A stretch of DNA of 64,000 nt, from positions 55,052,733 through 55,116,732 of the forward strand of contig JALIRH010000002.1 of the NCBI GenBank assembly GCA_023055505.1. The letters run 5' to 3'. This DNA comes from Callipepla californica brunnescens (Eukaryota; Chordata; Aves; Galliformes; Odontophoridae). A program made the position numbers and the translations under genes. The notes under the pieces were generated by a model. That model did not search any database, was not told where the DNA came from, and worked only from the letters and a program-made list of their open reading frames with translations. This document shows positions 1 to 12,800 of the stretch, piece after piece (position 1 is the stretch's first letter; each line of letters opens with the position of its first letter).

Positions 1-1519
1 TTGATCTCCTATGTTAATAGCAACTATAAATTCCTTTCAAATCAACACTTCTGAAAAAAAAATCCTCCTTTCTTTCCAGTTATCTTGCTGAAATGTTCAT
101 TGCAAGGATAAACTGATCCCAGTCTAAAGCAACTTCATGGGTGCAGTGGGATTTGACAACCACGAAGCAGCTGGCTGGATAGGGACCTTTATATAAACTT
201 CAGAACAACTTTGCCCACTGAGAACCCTTTGTTATTTTGATAACATATTTTCAGGCTTGATGACAATAAACTGTCACATAAGGATGCTTCATTTCTTCCG
301 CCATTTGTTAACAGGATCTGGAATTACCTTCAAGAACAGGATGGGCTGAAAGGGGTGAGGGGGGAGAGACAAAACAAGCAAGAATATTGGTGTGCTTCTT
401 TGAGAAGTGTAGGTAGAGATATGACAGTTTCTATGGTAACAACAAGACTTTTTTTATTAGTAACAGAAAAATAGGTGTTGAGATAACCTCTTGTAAATTG
501 TCAGTGCATAAGTTATTTCTAGTTTCAGACACTGCTTTCAATTAATACACACTTAATTTTTAAATAATGGGACAATAGGAGACAGACACTTCCCAGGTGT
601 GTAATGGAGAAGTGTTTTGTTTCAGGTATGTATTAGGAAAAATTGCTAGAATGAGTCAGAGGAAAAGTATTCTGCTAGGAAAGACTGCTGCTTTCTGTGG
701 GATTCTCACAGCATTATTTTTTGTAACACGGTGATTAATCTATTGTTCATCAAAAGAACCCACTGTTGAGTTGAAACATTAAGGAAAGTTCAAGTAAACA
801 TAACAAAACCACAGCTTGATTCCTGACGATGTTTCTTGACATTAAGAAATCCCACTTTTTCCTGGTTATTAGTATTCATGATACGCAGACATGCAATTGT
901 CTTTACAGTTATTTATAGCTAACCATGACATTTCATAGGCAAAATAATGTGACTGGACAAGGCTCTTGTGTGCTGCCCAAACAGGGCGCAGGAGCTGCAA
1001 AGAGGAAGATCCCAGCTGGGACAATTCTCTCAGTGAGAGGAAAAACAAGAAACATCATTTGCATATATCTCTTTCACATAAGTATTTAAATACTCAGCTT
1101 TGCAGCCAGCTTTATGCCTAATGTAGGAGCTCCTGTTGCAACAGCCTACAGCACTGGTAGGAAAGGGGTCATGCTGAGACAGAAGAGCAAATGGTTCCAG
1201 TGCTCTATGTCCCCTATGTTATGGGTTATATATCCCTCCTCAGTGGGTGGCCAATTCTATCAACTCTAATTCGTGAGGCAGGGCATGCATGGGTTCAAAG
1301 CAGCTGAGGAACCACAAGCAGGAAGATGACTCGATGGTTTTCCTAATCCTCCAGGCTGTTAACACGCTTTGTTTAACACTGTATAAAATGTGACCAGATT
1401 TACAGTTATTTTACTCCTTCATTTCCGTTGATTGGAAGGAGGCTTTGTGCAGGCAACCTTGAAAATAAAGAGTAAGATCTGTAGTATCTTAAAATGCTTA
1501 ACCTCTCCCTTCTTACAAC
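1..1519. other. No gene or repeat recognised
   Basis: AT-rich sequence with stop codons in all frames at chance density. I see no splice-flanked coding segment, RNA gene or transposon end here. Confidence 0.5.
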
Positions 1520-1606
1520 CACAGAATCACAGGATGGGTTTGGTTAGAAGGGACCTTAAAGATCATGTAGTCCCAACCCTCTGCTGTGAGCAGAGTTGCC
1601 AACCAC
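1520..1606 (-). mobile_element. CR1 retrotransposon fragment, 3' end
   Basis: Read on the minus strand this ends in the CR1 3' signature. On the plus strand it begins ACAGAATCACAGGATGGG and continues through TTAGAAGGGACCTTAAA, the reverse complement of the CR1 3' UTR. About 87 bases survive, so this is a strongly 5'-truncated copy, which is the usual outcome of target-primed insertion. It has no coding capacity. Confidence 0.85.
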
Positions 1607-4600
1607 AATCTTAAAAATAATTATAGTAATAATCTGTTCATCCTCTTTGCAGAGTAATATGATGAGTCCTTTGCATCTTAAGAGAAGGAAGTCTTGCCTA
1701 CTGCAAATGAAGCAATGCCAGCTGTTGAGAGCTGCTGGAAAGTCTAAACTAAGCAGCTATTACTTCTCAGTAGAAAAGTGCTCTTAAAAGTAAGCCTCTG
1801 TTTATGGATGGTACTTCTCAGGACCCACCACAGTGCTCTCTGAACAAATCATGGCTTTCAGTGTGATAATCTTCAGAATAGGGAAATATCACTATCTTAC
1901 AGGTACGTGATTTTACAGACATATAATTTTTGTGTTTATACTACAAGATTTTATAGTCTGTGCATGCAACCACACTTAATTTTGAAGTCAGATGATAAAA
2001 CCTGAACTTCTGTCAGTCAGGTCAGACCAGTTCTTCCAGCAACACAAGGCCTGCACAGTATAGGCCTGCTGCTTGTGTAGGCACTCCTCATTAGACATCT
2101 GTCCCTTGACAAGCAGTTTTTCTAGAACAATCCCACAATTACACAGTTATTTTTGCAGGATTTCTCAAGTCCTACTTCTCAGCTTGGAGGCTTGGGACTA
2201 AAGCCATTATTAGTTTTGCCTTTGAAAGCCCCAGTGAAAGTTAGAAATGCTTTTCTTCCAACTTTGTGACTTCAGAGTAATGGTCCAAAACAGCTTGACC
2301 TTGAGTAGTTGCCTGAACTGGTAAATAAAAATTACACTAACCGGTTCTTGGCCATTTAGAAAAAATACATTGGAAAATGTCAAAGCAAACCTGAAAGCAA
2401 AAGAGAGAGAGTGGAACTATCACTGCAAATGCATTCAATGTTGCTGTTCAAGGCCTATGGCATTCAGGGTTTACAAGAGAATCTGTGGGATATTGAGGGC
2501 TTTTAAGGGAAGAAAAGCAGCAAAAGTGAATTTGAACGTCTGTATGTGAACTAAGCTATCACCTAGCTTGTCCAATACCAAGATGAATTTCTCAACATAC
2601 TATTAATGCAAGTTTCCAAAGGAAACTTCCACATTCTGGAATCTTTCACTTTATACTGAGAATAAGCTATAACACCGTCCTTTTCTTATGTCACTAGAGA
2701 ATGATAAGGAATACCACGAGTACCTCTGCAACGATCTCTGATGCAAAGAAAAACAACCAGAGTTTTGTCATTTGTTTTATTTTGCTTCTTTGTTGAACAG
2801 AAGAGACTCATTTTGGCATGCACACCAGATGTTTTTCCCTTAAATGAATAAGTAAGAGATAAAATGAACAAGAAACAGCAAATAACCAGCACCCCCATGA
2901 ATATTTAGCTCCTCATGAAGACTGTTTAAAGTTCATAACAGTTATTATTGATCCCGTACTGCACATTCACTGAGCAGCCTTCTGTCCAGCAGGGGCAAAC
3001 AGTTAACACAAGCTCTTCTCATCACCATTAGTCACAGGGGATTTGGAGAGATTTTGGTAAGTGCTTTTGTGCTTAAATTTCTTATACCCTTCTGCCTCCA
3101 CCTAATGGAATTTCTCTGCTTTGTAACTACTCTCAACCACTTAGATAAACAACAATCAGCAGTCACAAGGTTAAGGTTTTGTGCCCACTAACATCTAACC
3201 CAGTATTAAGACGTTTCCACCATCGTTTTTTTGTCTGACCAACACAGGTTCTGCACAGAGAACAGCTAAATCATTTTCATGCAAAACATGAATCAGAGAA
3301 ATGAAAAGGTAGGCTAAATCCTTAAAACCACAGTTAGCATTGCAACAGCATCTTAAGCTCTATGTACACTGACTAGGATAAAATGTCATTTTGTGGTTTC
3401 CAATAACTATTATTGAAGCATCAGTCATTCAGCTTCCCAGATTAATTAGTATAAGTAGTAGCAAAATCCCCCTGGTGATTCACCAGTGCCACTTCTGTGT
3501 ACGTGCTCACAAGGTGAAAGGAGAAGAAAAGATTTATAGAGATTCTCCTAAGTGATTAGGGGAACGTTAGGAACAAAGATCCTCGCAGTGCCACGCAGCA
3601 CTTCCCAGCGATAGACCCGTGGCACTCTGTGCAGTCAGTGGGAGAGAGAAGTACCTACCTGACATGTCTGATAACTCACATGCCCCAAAAAAGCAAAATC
3701 TACAAACTCGAGTAAACACAACTGCTTTGTTAGCAGCTGAAAAAAAACCCTCCAAAAGAGACACAGTCAGCAGGACTATATGCAAAGTGCAGGTCAGAGA
3801 AGAAATTCAAACTGACACTTTCAAGCTATAGCCACATCACTGAGCTACTGTATTATTAGTGCTGAATCACTGTATCTCATAAGAACCGTTGAACAGAAAA
3901 GCCTAAAAAAAAAAGATGAAAACCTAAGAAAAAGCGTGCATCAGATGCACTTGGCGCTGTTCATCATGGAAGAAAAGTGAGGGAATAAAAGGAACCAATT
4001 TTGCACTTTAAAAGAATCTCTAAAAATTTTCTTTCAAGAACTTCTACAGTGATTTGAAGACATAATTACCTTTCTTTCAAACTTCTTTCCAACGCCCCCA
4101 GAACACTCCATCCTGGAGTAACTTCACAAACTTGGGACGGTATTCATATTATTTTCAGCTTAAGAAGTGGGGAAAGCATTAGTTCCTCATCCTAAAAATC
4201 CTTCTACAAAAGTATGAGTAATTCTGTTGGCTTACAGAATTGGCCGAAGATTGCATAAGCACATAGGTATTTTGATCCTTCTGTGAACCGAAAAGATCTT
4301 CTGACTCTTTTGAGGTTAGCCTACCAGTAACAAAACCAGGTCACAGTTATCTCTTGATCAGCAGTACCATTCAGCCTGCTATATAATGATCTCATGATAG
4401 GATATGCAAAATCTTTGTTTCTTAAATAGCCAGTTGAAGGCTCTAGCCAAGGAAAGCGTATCATTTAGTTCTCCAGTTTTTCAAGCACCTTTTATCAGTA
4501 CCTTTTTTCAGACCTACTGTCTGAACACCAAGCTGAGCATGGTTAATGCTGGCTGGTATCACTTTGAATTACAGGTGTACTAATCACTGCTGGTCAAAAC

Positions 4601-4609
4601 TGGTAGCAC
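1607..4609. other. No gene or repeat recognised
   Basis: Unique-looking AT-rich sequence. Short open frames of 60-73 codons occur on both strands but overlap each other and match nothing I recognise. A CR1-like start may lie a few bases inside the right edge. Confidence 0.5.
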
Positions 4610-4952
4610 TGTGGGACACACACAGAGGGGGACAATCACCTCCCTTGCCCTGCTGGCCATCTCTTTTTTGATGCAACCAAGGATACTGTTGGCCTTCTGG
4701 AATGTAGGAGCACACTGCTGGCTCACGTCCTATTTTTCATCCTCCAGTATCCCCTATATTTCTCCGCAGAGCTGTTCTCAATCAATTCGTCACTCAGTTT
4801 ATACTGATATTGTGGACTGAATGAACCTAGGTGCAGCAACTTGCACTTGGTTTTAGTGAACTGCATGAAGTTCATATGGGCTCACTCCTCAAGCCTGTAA
4901 AGGTCCCTCTGGATGGCATACTTTCCCTCCAGTGTATCAACTGCACCACTCA
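4610..4952 (-). mobile_element. CR1 fragment covering the end of the ORF2 reverse-transcriptase region
   Basis: The plus strand carries the reverse complement of the downstream part of CR1 ORF2: GACAATCACCTCCCTTGCCC, then CTTGCACTTGG and TCAAGCCTGTAAAGGTCCCT. On the minus strand this corresponds to the stretch after the catalytic FADD motif. The copy has substitutions and internal stops and cannot encode protein. At its right edge the CR1 match stops and is replaced by an (AT)8 microsatellite. The 3' UTR and tail are missing on the left, so both ends are truncated. Confidence 0.85.
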
Positions 4953-4953
4953 A

Positions 4954-4969
4954 CATATATATATATATT
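4954..4969. repeat. (AT)8 microsatellite
   Basis: Sixteen bases of alternating A and T, directly against the edge of the CR1 fragment at 4610-4952. Confidence 0.95.
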
Positions 4970-5510
4970 ACATACATTAAATGTATATGCATTTAATTTT
5001 TGAACTCAGTTTTCTCCTCCTCTAAAAAACAATCATCATCCCTTTCTGCCTTTCCACTTCTCTCCAGTACCTCTGCAATGAGTTTCCCTAGCACCACTTG
5101 CTGGTTGGCAATCACCTTGCTCACAGACAGCACTGGGGAGAAGGGTGGTTGTATTTTTCCCTTTGCAGGCATTTAGCAATAACCAACAGAAGTGACTGAT
5201 TTGCATTATGCTGACCAAATAAATAAAGATGATCCTGAAAATGTAATTGGAGTCAATCAGATTCAAGTTGAATCTGACTGGGAAGTAAAAACAAAGATAC
5301 ATTTTTTCTATTACTTGTTAAAATAAAGGGGAGACATAGAATGAGTAGTAAGCAGAGTTATGACGAAGACTTCCTCAAAGATAAAACCATGGGGCACTTG
5401 TACAGCTCTTGCTCAATCTATTAAAATTCATCTCAGTAGGAAACGTAAAGAGAACTCAGTTTTTACCTCCAAAATAGCTTTGCAAATTATTCTGCAAGTT
5501 TCAAGGTTGG

Positions 5511-5534
5511 TTTTTGTTTGTTTGTTTGTTTTTT
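5511..5534. repeat. (TTTG)n microsatellite
   Basis: About four to five TTTG units flanked by T runs. Confidence 0.9.
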
Positions 5535-5606
5535 CCCTGTCAGAATACCAGGAGAATTTAGGCCGAAGTAAGAACAAGTAGCCACAAATGCACTACTTTC
5601 TCTCTC

Positions 5607-5630
5607 AAAAAAAAAAAAAAAAAAAAAAAA
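5607..5630. repeat. Poly(A) run of 24
   Basis: Twenty-four consecutive A residues. The sequence just upstream (CTCTCTC) does not resemble a retroposon 3' end, so I read it as a homopolymer and not as the tail of a processed copy. Confidence 0.95.
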
Positions 5631-5681
5631 CAACCAAATAAATACAGGCAAAAGGCTTTGGGGGTTTAAAGAATTTGACAT

Positions 5682-5700
5682 AAAAACAAACAAACAAACA
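5682..5700. repeat. (CAAA)n microsatellite
   Basis: About four CAAA units. It is the reverse complement of the TTTG array at 5511-5534, so the two could pair as an imperfect hairpin. Confidence 0.9.
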
Positions 5701-8700
5701 TAAAATTCTGCCCCAGACCTCAGTGTTAGCTTTTGGCTTCCCTGTCCTGAAAAGGAAGACTAGCTGTTTTAAGAAATGCATACAAAATCTCCCATTTGGG
5801 TAACAACATGCATGCTCCTGCTCACTATGACAATTTGAAAATACTGCTGAGATGCTTGAAAATCAGAGTTTATATCTAAAAAGCCAAACCTTCCACAGCT
5901 AAAGTGGCCTACCCTGCTTTCCTGTGTTATAAATTAAGACAATAATATACAGCTGAAACTCATTTTTAAAGATGCATAGCCATGTTATATGAGCTTTGAT
6001 AAGTGCTCTTTAAAATCCATCTTTGCTGACACAACTATTTCATGTCAAAGTTGTTTTTTTTCCTCCATCACGGAACTTTTAATAATTGGGTTTAATGCAC
6101 ATAAATTTGTATTTGTATTTTGTATTTGCTTGCTAATCAGCTTAGCATTGCTAAATACATTCATCATGCAAAGGTATACTGCTATAATTCTTAACTTGCA
6201 AGGGCTTCAGGTGCTTTGGAAAAACTGGTGATGTTATGACAGACAGGTAAAGAGCACCATAAAGCTGTCTGCTAGGTACGGAGTATGCAGAAGCAATTTG
6301 CCTTCTAAAACTCTGAACATGATATTCTCTAATATTTCCTGGCAGATCTTCAGTAGCTAGAAAATAAGCATTTCCATATGTAAGAAAGTATTCCTTTGAA
6401 ATGTAGATTTATCTTTACAAGAAAAGAACATGGAGAGAATTGCATTTTTAAGCTAAGAGTTCATTATTATTTATTTTTCTGCTTTGAAAATGTTGTGCAT
6501 TTCCCATACAACGCTTAGGTAGTAATCGCAATGACTCTCTCTCTAACAAACCTCCTAGCTGTTTTTTGTCCACTAAGAATAATCCCTCAATAAACAATTT
6601 TTGGCTAATGCTTAGGTTCTCACTGCATAGTTGGCTTACATCAAATTTAATATAATGCAGTAGGAATTACTGCATGTACCTAAGATTTAAAATATGTTTG
6701 TAACACTAAAAGTCTCTCTCTTCCTCTGTTCTCTACTGTGTTTTTTCCTTTAAGGAAAGCAGTTTAAGATGGTTGCTAGCCTTCTCAGTTGCTGCAACCA
6801 CATGATGCAATCTATTGTCAAATTAGTGGGTGGCAGCAAGTGGAAACAGATTTCACTAGCAATAAAGCCCATCACATGATTTCATCTGCTCACAGTCATA
6901 CAATCTCTTATCCACTTTCTTGCTCGATCTCAAGACTCTGTCCACATTGAGCAGGGCTTATCTTCATGGTTGATTTTCATTAAGGGGTGCTAGAGGTTTT
7001 TGAAAGTATGCAAGGAATTAAAACATTTATCACACGAAGTTTTGCACTTGTTTTTGAAGTGGCTCAAATGCACAGATGTGTTGCTAAGTCAAAATTAAAC
7101 GAAACAGAAATATGTGCAAAATGGACCAAAACTGAAGTCTTATATAAGTTATACTTTTAAAGCCTGATCCTGCTGTACATATTTGTAACATGCAAATGAA
7201 AACTGTACCCACAGTACAAATAAAGTATGAAAAAGTTATTACAATTAATCAGCAAAAAGATGGGGGGAAGCAAAAGGGAGAAAAATGTGGTATAATAATA
7301 GACACAACACTGTCATGTAAAGGGAAAGTTAAAAGATTTCTAACCAGAAGCGTTTTGGTTTTCACATGGAAAAATGTTACGAGACTTGACTTCTAATTTC
7401 AAGTGCTGATGAAGTCACCATTACAATATATAATTTCAAGCCCATTGGGTGTTTCTTGGTTCCTTCCAAGTCTACAACATAATCCTCAGCCCTGCCTGGT
7501 CCAGTAGGGCCAGCACCTGATAAGTTCCAGTTTCCAGGCCCAAAGCCTCAGGTTTCCAAGCATTATCTCATACCGATAGCAGCAGGAACGGGAAATGGGA
7601 AGCATAGACAGCGGCTCTCCCCCTGTGCAACATTCTACATTTCCCAAAAGACTTCTAGAAGCCAACAGTTGCTTTGTGCAATAATAACCTGCAGGAATGA
7701 CTATCTGTCAAGGAGCGTGAGTCCCCTTCTGACACGTCAACACCAGAGAGACGTGACTTACACACAGGGCTAGGCCCAAGGACTTTGCTGACAAGGCTTT
7801 TAACAAAACAATAACTAATCGCGTGCAGTATTGCTCTACAATAACTATCTGTCCCGGATTGAAATGAGGATAGATGCAGTTGATTATTCTCAAGTAATGT
7901 CATTTCCTGTTAATAAGTTGGTAAGTTAAATTAAACTTAAGTATTTGTGCTGTTGAATAGCATTCAAAGGCCAATTTCTAAATTTTCCTGGAGAAGTAAA
8001 TGTCACAGGCTTCACTTTTGCAGAACTGCAAAGTAATCTGCAGATCAACAGGATGACCATTTCTTTAAATACAGAAACATTAGATGCAGTGTACAGTACA
8101 TGTTTGAATGTCTCAGTCCTTACTCAGATTAGCTTGGACTACAAAAGAAATGTGGCTACAAAACATTCCTGAAAGCACTTAAAGCTGCACTCTCTGTAAA
8201 CTCTGACTTTCAGTTCTCTTGCAGAGCAGGAATTGTGAAGTCAGAAAAAGCATACACTGCTGGATCTAAATGTGAGTGCAATTCAGAAAAGCACTGAAAT
8301 TTGTGCTTAACTTTTCTGGGGTCTCTTTGTTGGTAGATCTGCTAGGTTCACTGCTAAAACTACCGTATTAGTGAGATAGTTTTACACATACTAAAAAATA
8401 CAGTCAACATAAGAGATGATACAAAACAGAGCCCCCAATTTCAGAGTTAAAGGCTCTCTTTTTCTGTATGTAATCATTCATGTGTACAGATCTGTATTTA
8501 ATTGTATTTCAATTCATTTCATTTCAGACTTCTGTATTTCATGTAGTCATTCTTGTAAGCAGATCTCCTTGAAAAAATATTTATGCAGAACATCAGGTAT
8601 TTGCACATCTAAGAATCCCTTTTGCATGGGCAAATAGCTGTTTACACATATAGATGAAAAATAGGGATACGTAGATGCGCAAGTGACTCTGAAATCTTGA

Positions 8701-9079
8701 CACACATTGCCTTACAGGATAAAGCCGGAAGAAATTCAACAGACAGGAATTATCCAATTAAGAGTCGAGTAAGCATTTGGAATTAGTTCTAAAGACTCCG
8801 TAGAAAGACTCTGCTGCAGTAAACATCTCGTCGTCATTAATTCTGTCCAGATTCATTTGAAGCTTATTCCTTCCTGAAGATCCAGTAATAATTTCTAATC
8901 AAGAGGTGAACCGGCAAATATTTGTTTAGAAAGTTGTTAAAATCAGATTGGTCTTGAAACACGTGCAGTGGAAAAATAGCAAGACTTTATCCACTCTCAA
9001 GAAAAAAATCAGTCAGAAAAACAAAACTACTGTTGATCTGAGAGACAAATCTGGCTCTTGGTATTTCTAAACAACAAGC

Positions 9080-9097
9080 AAAAAAAAAAAAAAAAAA
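9080..9097. repeat. Poly(A) run of 18
   Basis: Eighteen consecutive A residues followed by an AG-rich stretch. Confidence 0.9.
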
Positions 9098-9818
9098 GAG
9101 AAAAAATGAACATGCACTGGTTGCTATAGAGAGAACCTCTTACTTTCAACCACAGTTGCAGATGTGGTGGGGTTGAAGGGAATATCTATGTCTGATAATA
9201 CATAACAGCTACGTAAAAGATGCATAAAAGTGATCTGAGAAATATTTTTCCCCGAAAATTAGATAATTGTGAGTTATGCACTGACTGCCCAAAGGAATAT
9301 AGGAGCATTCCACAGATAACTGAGACTTAAGCAGCCTCAGAAAAAATGTAACAGCTGGCCAAACAGTAGCACTTATTTACAAATAACATTCTAAAACCTG
9401 TAAAAGAAAACATGCATTGGAACAATTATCAAATTTAAAGAATTTACACATAGTTGCCCGATCTGTGTGTGTGAGAAGCCATGGCAGAAAGTGAGCAGAC
9501 ACTAATGAGAGGCAAAACAGAGCACATCTTACCGCCTGATGTAGTAAAGAGAGGTCAGTGATGGAGCATTCCCATGCTCCTCTCTACTCAGATCAGCGCC
9601 TTGTCGTCATGTTTAAGTCTCTACTGCCATAAATAAAGTCAACTACACTAACTTTCTTAGTACAACAGATAGAATATTCTGTAGTTAACTACTCCCTGCT
9701 ATTCAAAACTATTAATAATCTATGTTCAGATTACAGGAGCAGCAAGAAGCCAGCTGGTCAAGGCCGTGTAACTCTTGGTGCAAGGTGCATACAGAGGAAG
9801 TGGCATTCTGTGCCTCAG

Positions 9819-9868
9819 AGAGGTTGGACTCATTTCTACAGCCCTAATTCTGCAGTTTCTGTGACTCT
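9819..9868 (+). mobile_element. Possible very diverged CR1 3' end
   Basis: The string AGAGGTTGGACTC followed by GCCCTAATTCTG and TTTCTGTGACTCT resembles the last 50 bases of a plus-strand CR1, with the usual GATGATCTC block missing. The match is short and imperfect and could be chance. Confidence 0.3.
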
Positions 9869-12800
9869 AAATGTATCTTCTGCATGATGTAGTCCCAGCA
9901 TTGCCAAAGTTCTGTCTTCCCAAGCCATTCTGACAACAGCTTGCTTGGGTTTGCTGCCCCTCCTTCAACATACCTCCAAGCCCCTATTGGGGTCACTGAA
10001 GCCATTTGGGCATAAGAACAAATGCCTACAAAATGATCACAGCATTCAGAATCTAGTTCTTGTCCATGTGGTTTCAGAGCAGACAGAAAAAGGGAAAGAT
10101 CTTTACATGTTTTTAGGATGAAGCATGATCAGTTCATGGGAAGTGAAAAGTGTGATGCAGCCACCCAGCACAACAGAGGGCCGGCCTCAGTGAGTAAGAT
10201 CTCAGGTTTCTAAATGGCATCTTCTACAATATCATTGTGTTTATCATTCTCAGACAAGCTGGGATTCACATGATGTTGACAACTGTAATATATTCTCTGT
10301 AAATTGCAATTGGATCTTTGAATCTCCAGACAGTTGAGAAACTAGTTTCTCTCACCTGTTTAATTAACCATGTCATGTTTTCCAAAGAGAATTAATCGTC
10401 TCATTGAAGCAGTAAGGAGACTCAAAGGTTCAAAAGAAAAATAAATATGAGTATATAGCAGAGTAAACATTTATCCAATAAACATTTTCACAGCTGAGTT
10501 TCAAACTTCTCATGTTCCAGTTTCTTATATTTTATCATCTCATCCCACTCAGTTCAGGCACCAGATCTCTTTAAGATACCCCTCATGGGAAAACACTGCC
10601 TTGGAAATCAAAACATTTACACCGCTAAAGAAATAGAAAATAAATCTCAAGGAAATTCTATGGCACAGGGATTGTTTGAAAACAAAACTGTAACTTTTCC
10701 CCATTTGGTCCTTAACAATTGATTAATAGAACTGGCATTCTGTCAGGCCATCTCTGCCCTGATCATCTCCACACTTTGGCAGACGTACCCTAAAGGGAAG
10801 CAGCCAATCTTGCTCTCCTGGTGACACAGAGAAGTGCATCTTCTTAGTCACCTCTCTGCTCCTGAGATTGGCTGCTGCTGTTTACCATAGCCAGAGTAAA
10901 CTCTAAAAGTCTCAATTTTAACCAAATTGAAATGGCTTTCTTTTTTTTGCAACTGCTTTCATTTCTGCTTTTACAAACATTTTTAACCTGACACTGAGAA
11001 AGAAGTGAACAGTTGCACGTGAAAAGGAGAAATGAAAACGATCTTCAGATAGCTCCTTCTACAGTGGAAAGCATTTTTAGTGTTCAGCTGTGGTTACAGG
11101 ATGGAACAAAACCTTTAGGGTATCTGTGAGATGAGTAAAGTGGCAGTCATTGAAATGATGATGTTAATCATTGTCAATTCAATCCTGAGAGGCACTGAGC
11201 CCCTTTCCAAAGACACTGAAAGTTTTTAATTCTCTGTAACATGACTCCACACAGAATTTAAAGGGGAAGACCAGCATTCTACATCTAAACTGAGCAACTT
11301 CTTCCTTAAAAGAAAGGAACTGGGATAAGTAATGGCAATTATACATGCATTTCAATGAGAAGGGTTTCAGGTTGGAGTGGTCTGAGGTGGGGGGGGGAGG
11401 AAGTCTATTCTGTCTTTGCAAATGTACTCACCCTTTTGCAGTCTTACAGTCTTGAATATTTCCTCATCCTTCAAAAAAACTGCTGCAGTATCTGCAGATG
11501 GAAGCATGTTTCAGTGCTGGCCTCCTGAAGGTTTTTCTAGCCCTTTAGGTCAGACATTCAAAAACTGGAACAATATATCGTAGCTTCAGTGAAGTCAGAG
11601 ATAAGCCATTTATCATAACCAACTAAAGATCTGCCTTTGTATATTTCAGCTCTAAAGACAGTGAATCTCACAGGAAAAACAAGAAGACAATATCCTGGCA
11701 GATAAGTTTACTTTTGAAGCCTGATACTAAGTGTGGTACAGATTTTACATAGGTCACATAAATCATGATACTCTATTTTAGTCCTAAAAAACTGAGAAAC
11801 ATCTTCCTCTGGTTCATTCCACTTGATATTCTTCAGAGAAAATTTTAAATCACTAATCGGTACTTCAATAATTCCATGTCTGTATGTCCTTGATCTCATT
11901 TTCACTTTTTCTTCCACTCGTGCTTCTGCATGTGCATGTCTGTATTTAAATCTGCTCCTGCTCTCAGTAACCAAGACAGCAAAACTCCCGCAGATGCATT
12001 TTCCACTGCCTACTGGTTCTGATGCTTCACAAATAGGATTTTCCAAGCAGCAGAAACCAGCCATACCCTGGGCAGTGCTGGGTATTTGAAATCCAGGTGT
12101 CAGGGGCCTAAGCAATGGGCTGGGTTATTGTGGACATTTTTGAAAGACTCAGCTGTTTCATATGAGCAGAAAGTTTGGATTTCTCTTCCTGTGAATAAAG
12201 GAAGAGGGACAGAAAATCCCAGGAGCATTCTGATTTTTCTGAGTGTGCCCTGATGCTTTGAGCAGCTGCTACTCACTAACACACCTCAAGATGCAGCAAA
12301 AGCCCAACCCAGTGGGCAGCATTGGCAGGACATGCATTCACCCTATTTGACCTGTGTATGTATCACTGGTGTCATATTGAGAAAGCATGACCACTACTGC
12401 TGCTTGTTGAAGGGCTGCCCAAGGAGAGGACGGCTCTATGCTTCCCAACCTCCTCTCCTTCACACACCTGCTCCTGGGCAGCCACAGTCTGGCCATGATA
12501 AAAGCAATGATCTTTGCAGCATAAGAAACAAGCGGGCAGCCGAGCCTCATCTGTACCAGAGAGTTGTTGCAAGGAACAGAATAACTGATTTTTAAAGATG
12601 GGCTTATAAATCATTAAAGTGATGTGGGATGGGCCTGGGGTTTGTTTTGCAAGCTGAAATGGGAATTGTAACATCCGTATTTCAAAATACACACTCACCC
12701 TTACGCTCCCATTTCCTGTGGATAGCATCCAAATTTAACCTTTCATTTCTTGAAGGGCAGTGAATTATACTTATCTGCTAGAATAAGCAAACAGCCAACT

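Larger units (their letters stand above)
4970..9818. other. No gene recognised; contains simple repeats
   Basis: Mostly AT-rich unique sequence. It holds the simple repeats listed separately at 5.5-5.7 kb and 9.08 kb. The stretch around 7.4-7.9 kb is somewhat richer in G+C and CpG but shows no convincing exon. Confidence 0.5.

Noticed and set aside
722..737. 16-base string TGTAACACGGTGATTA repeated at 17198-17213
   Set aside because: Flanks do not match. One or so exact 16-mers shared by chance is expected among all pairs in 64 kb.
5487..5693. Minus-strand frame with a poly-Phe run
   Set aside because: Translation of the A24 homopolymer.
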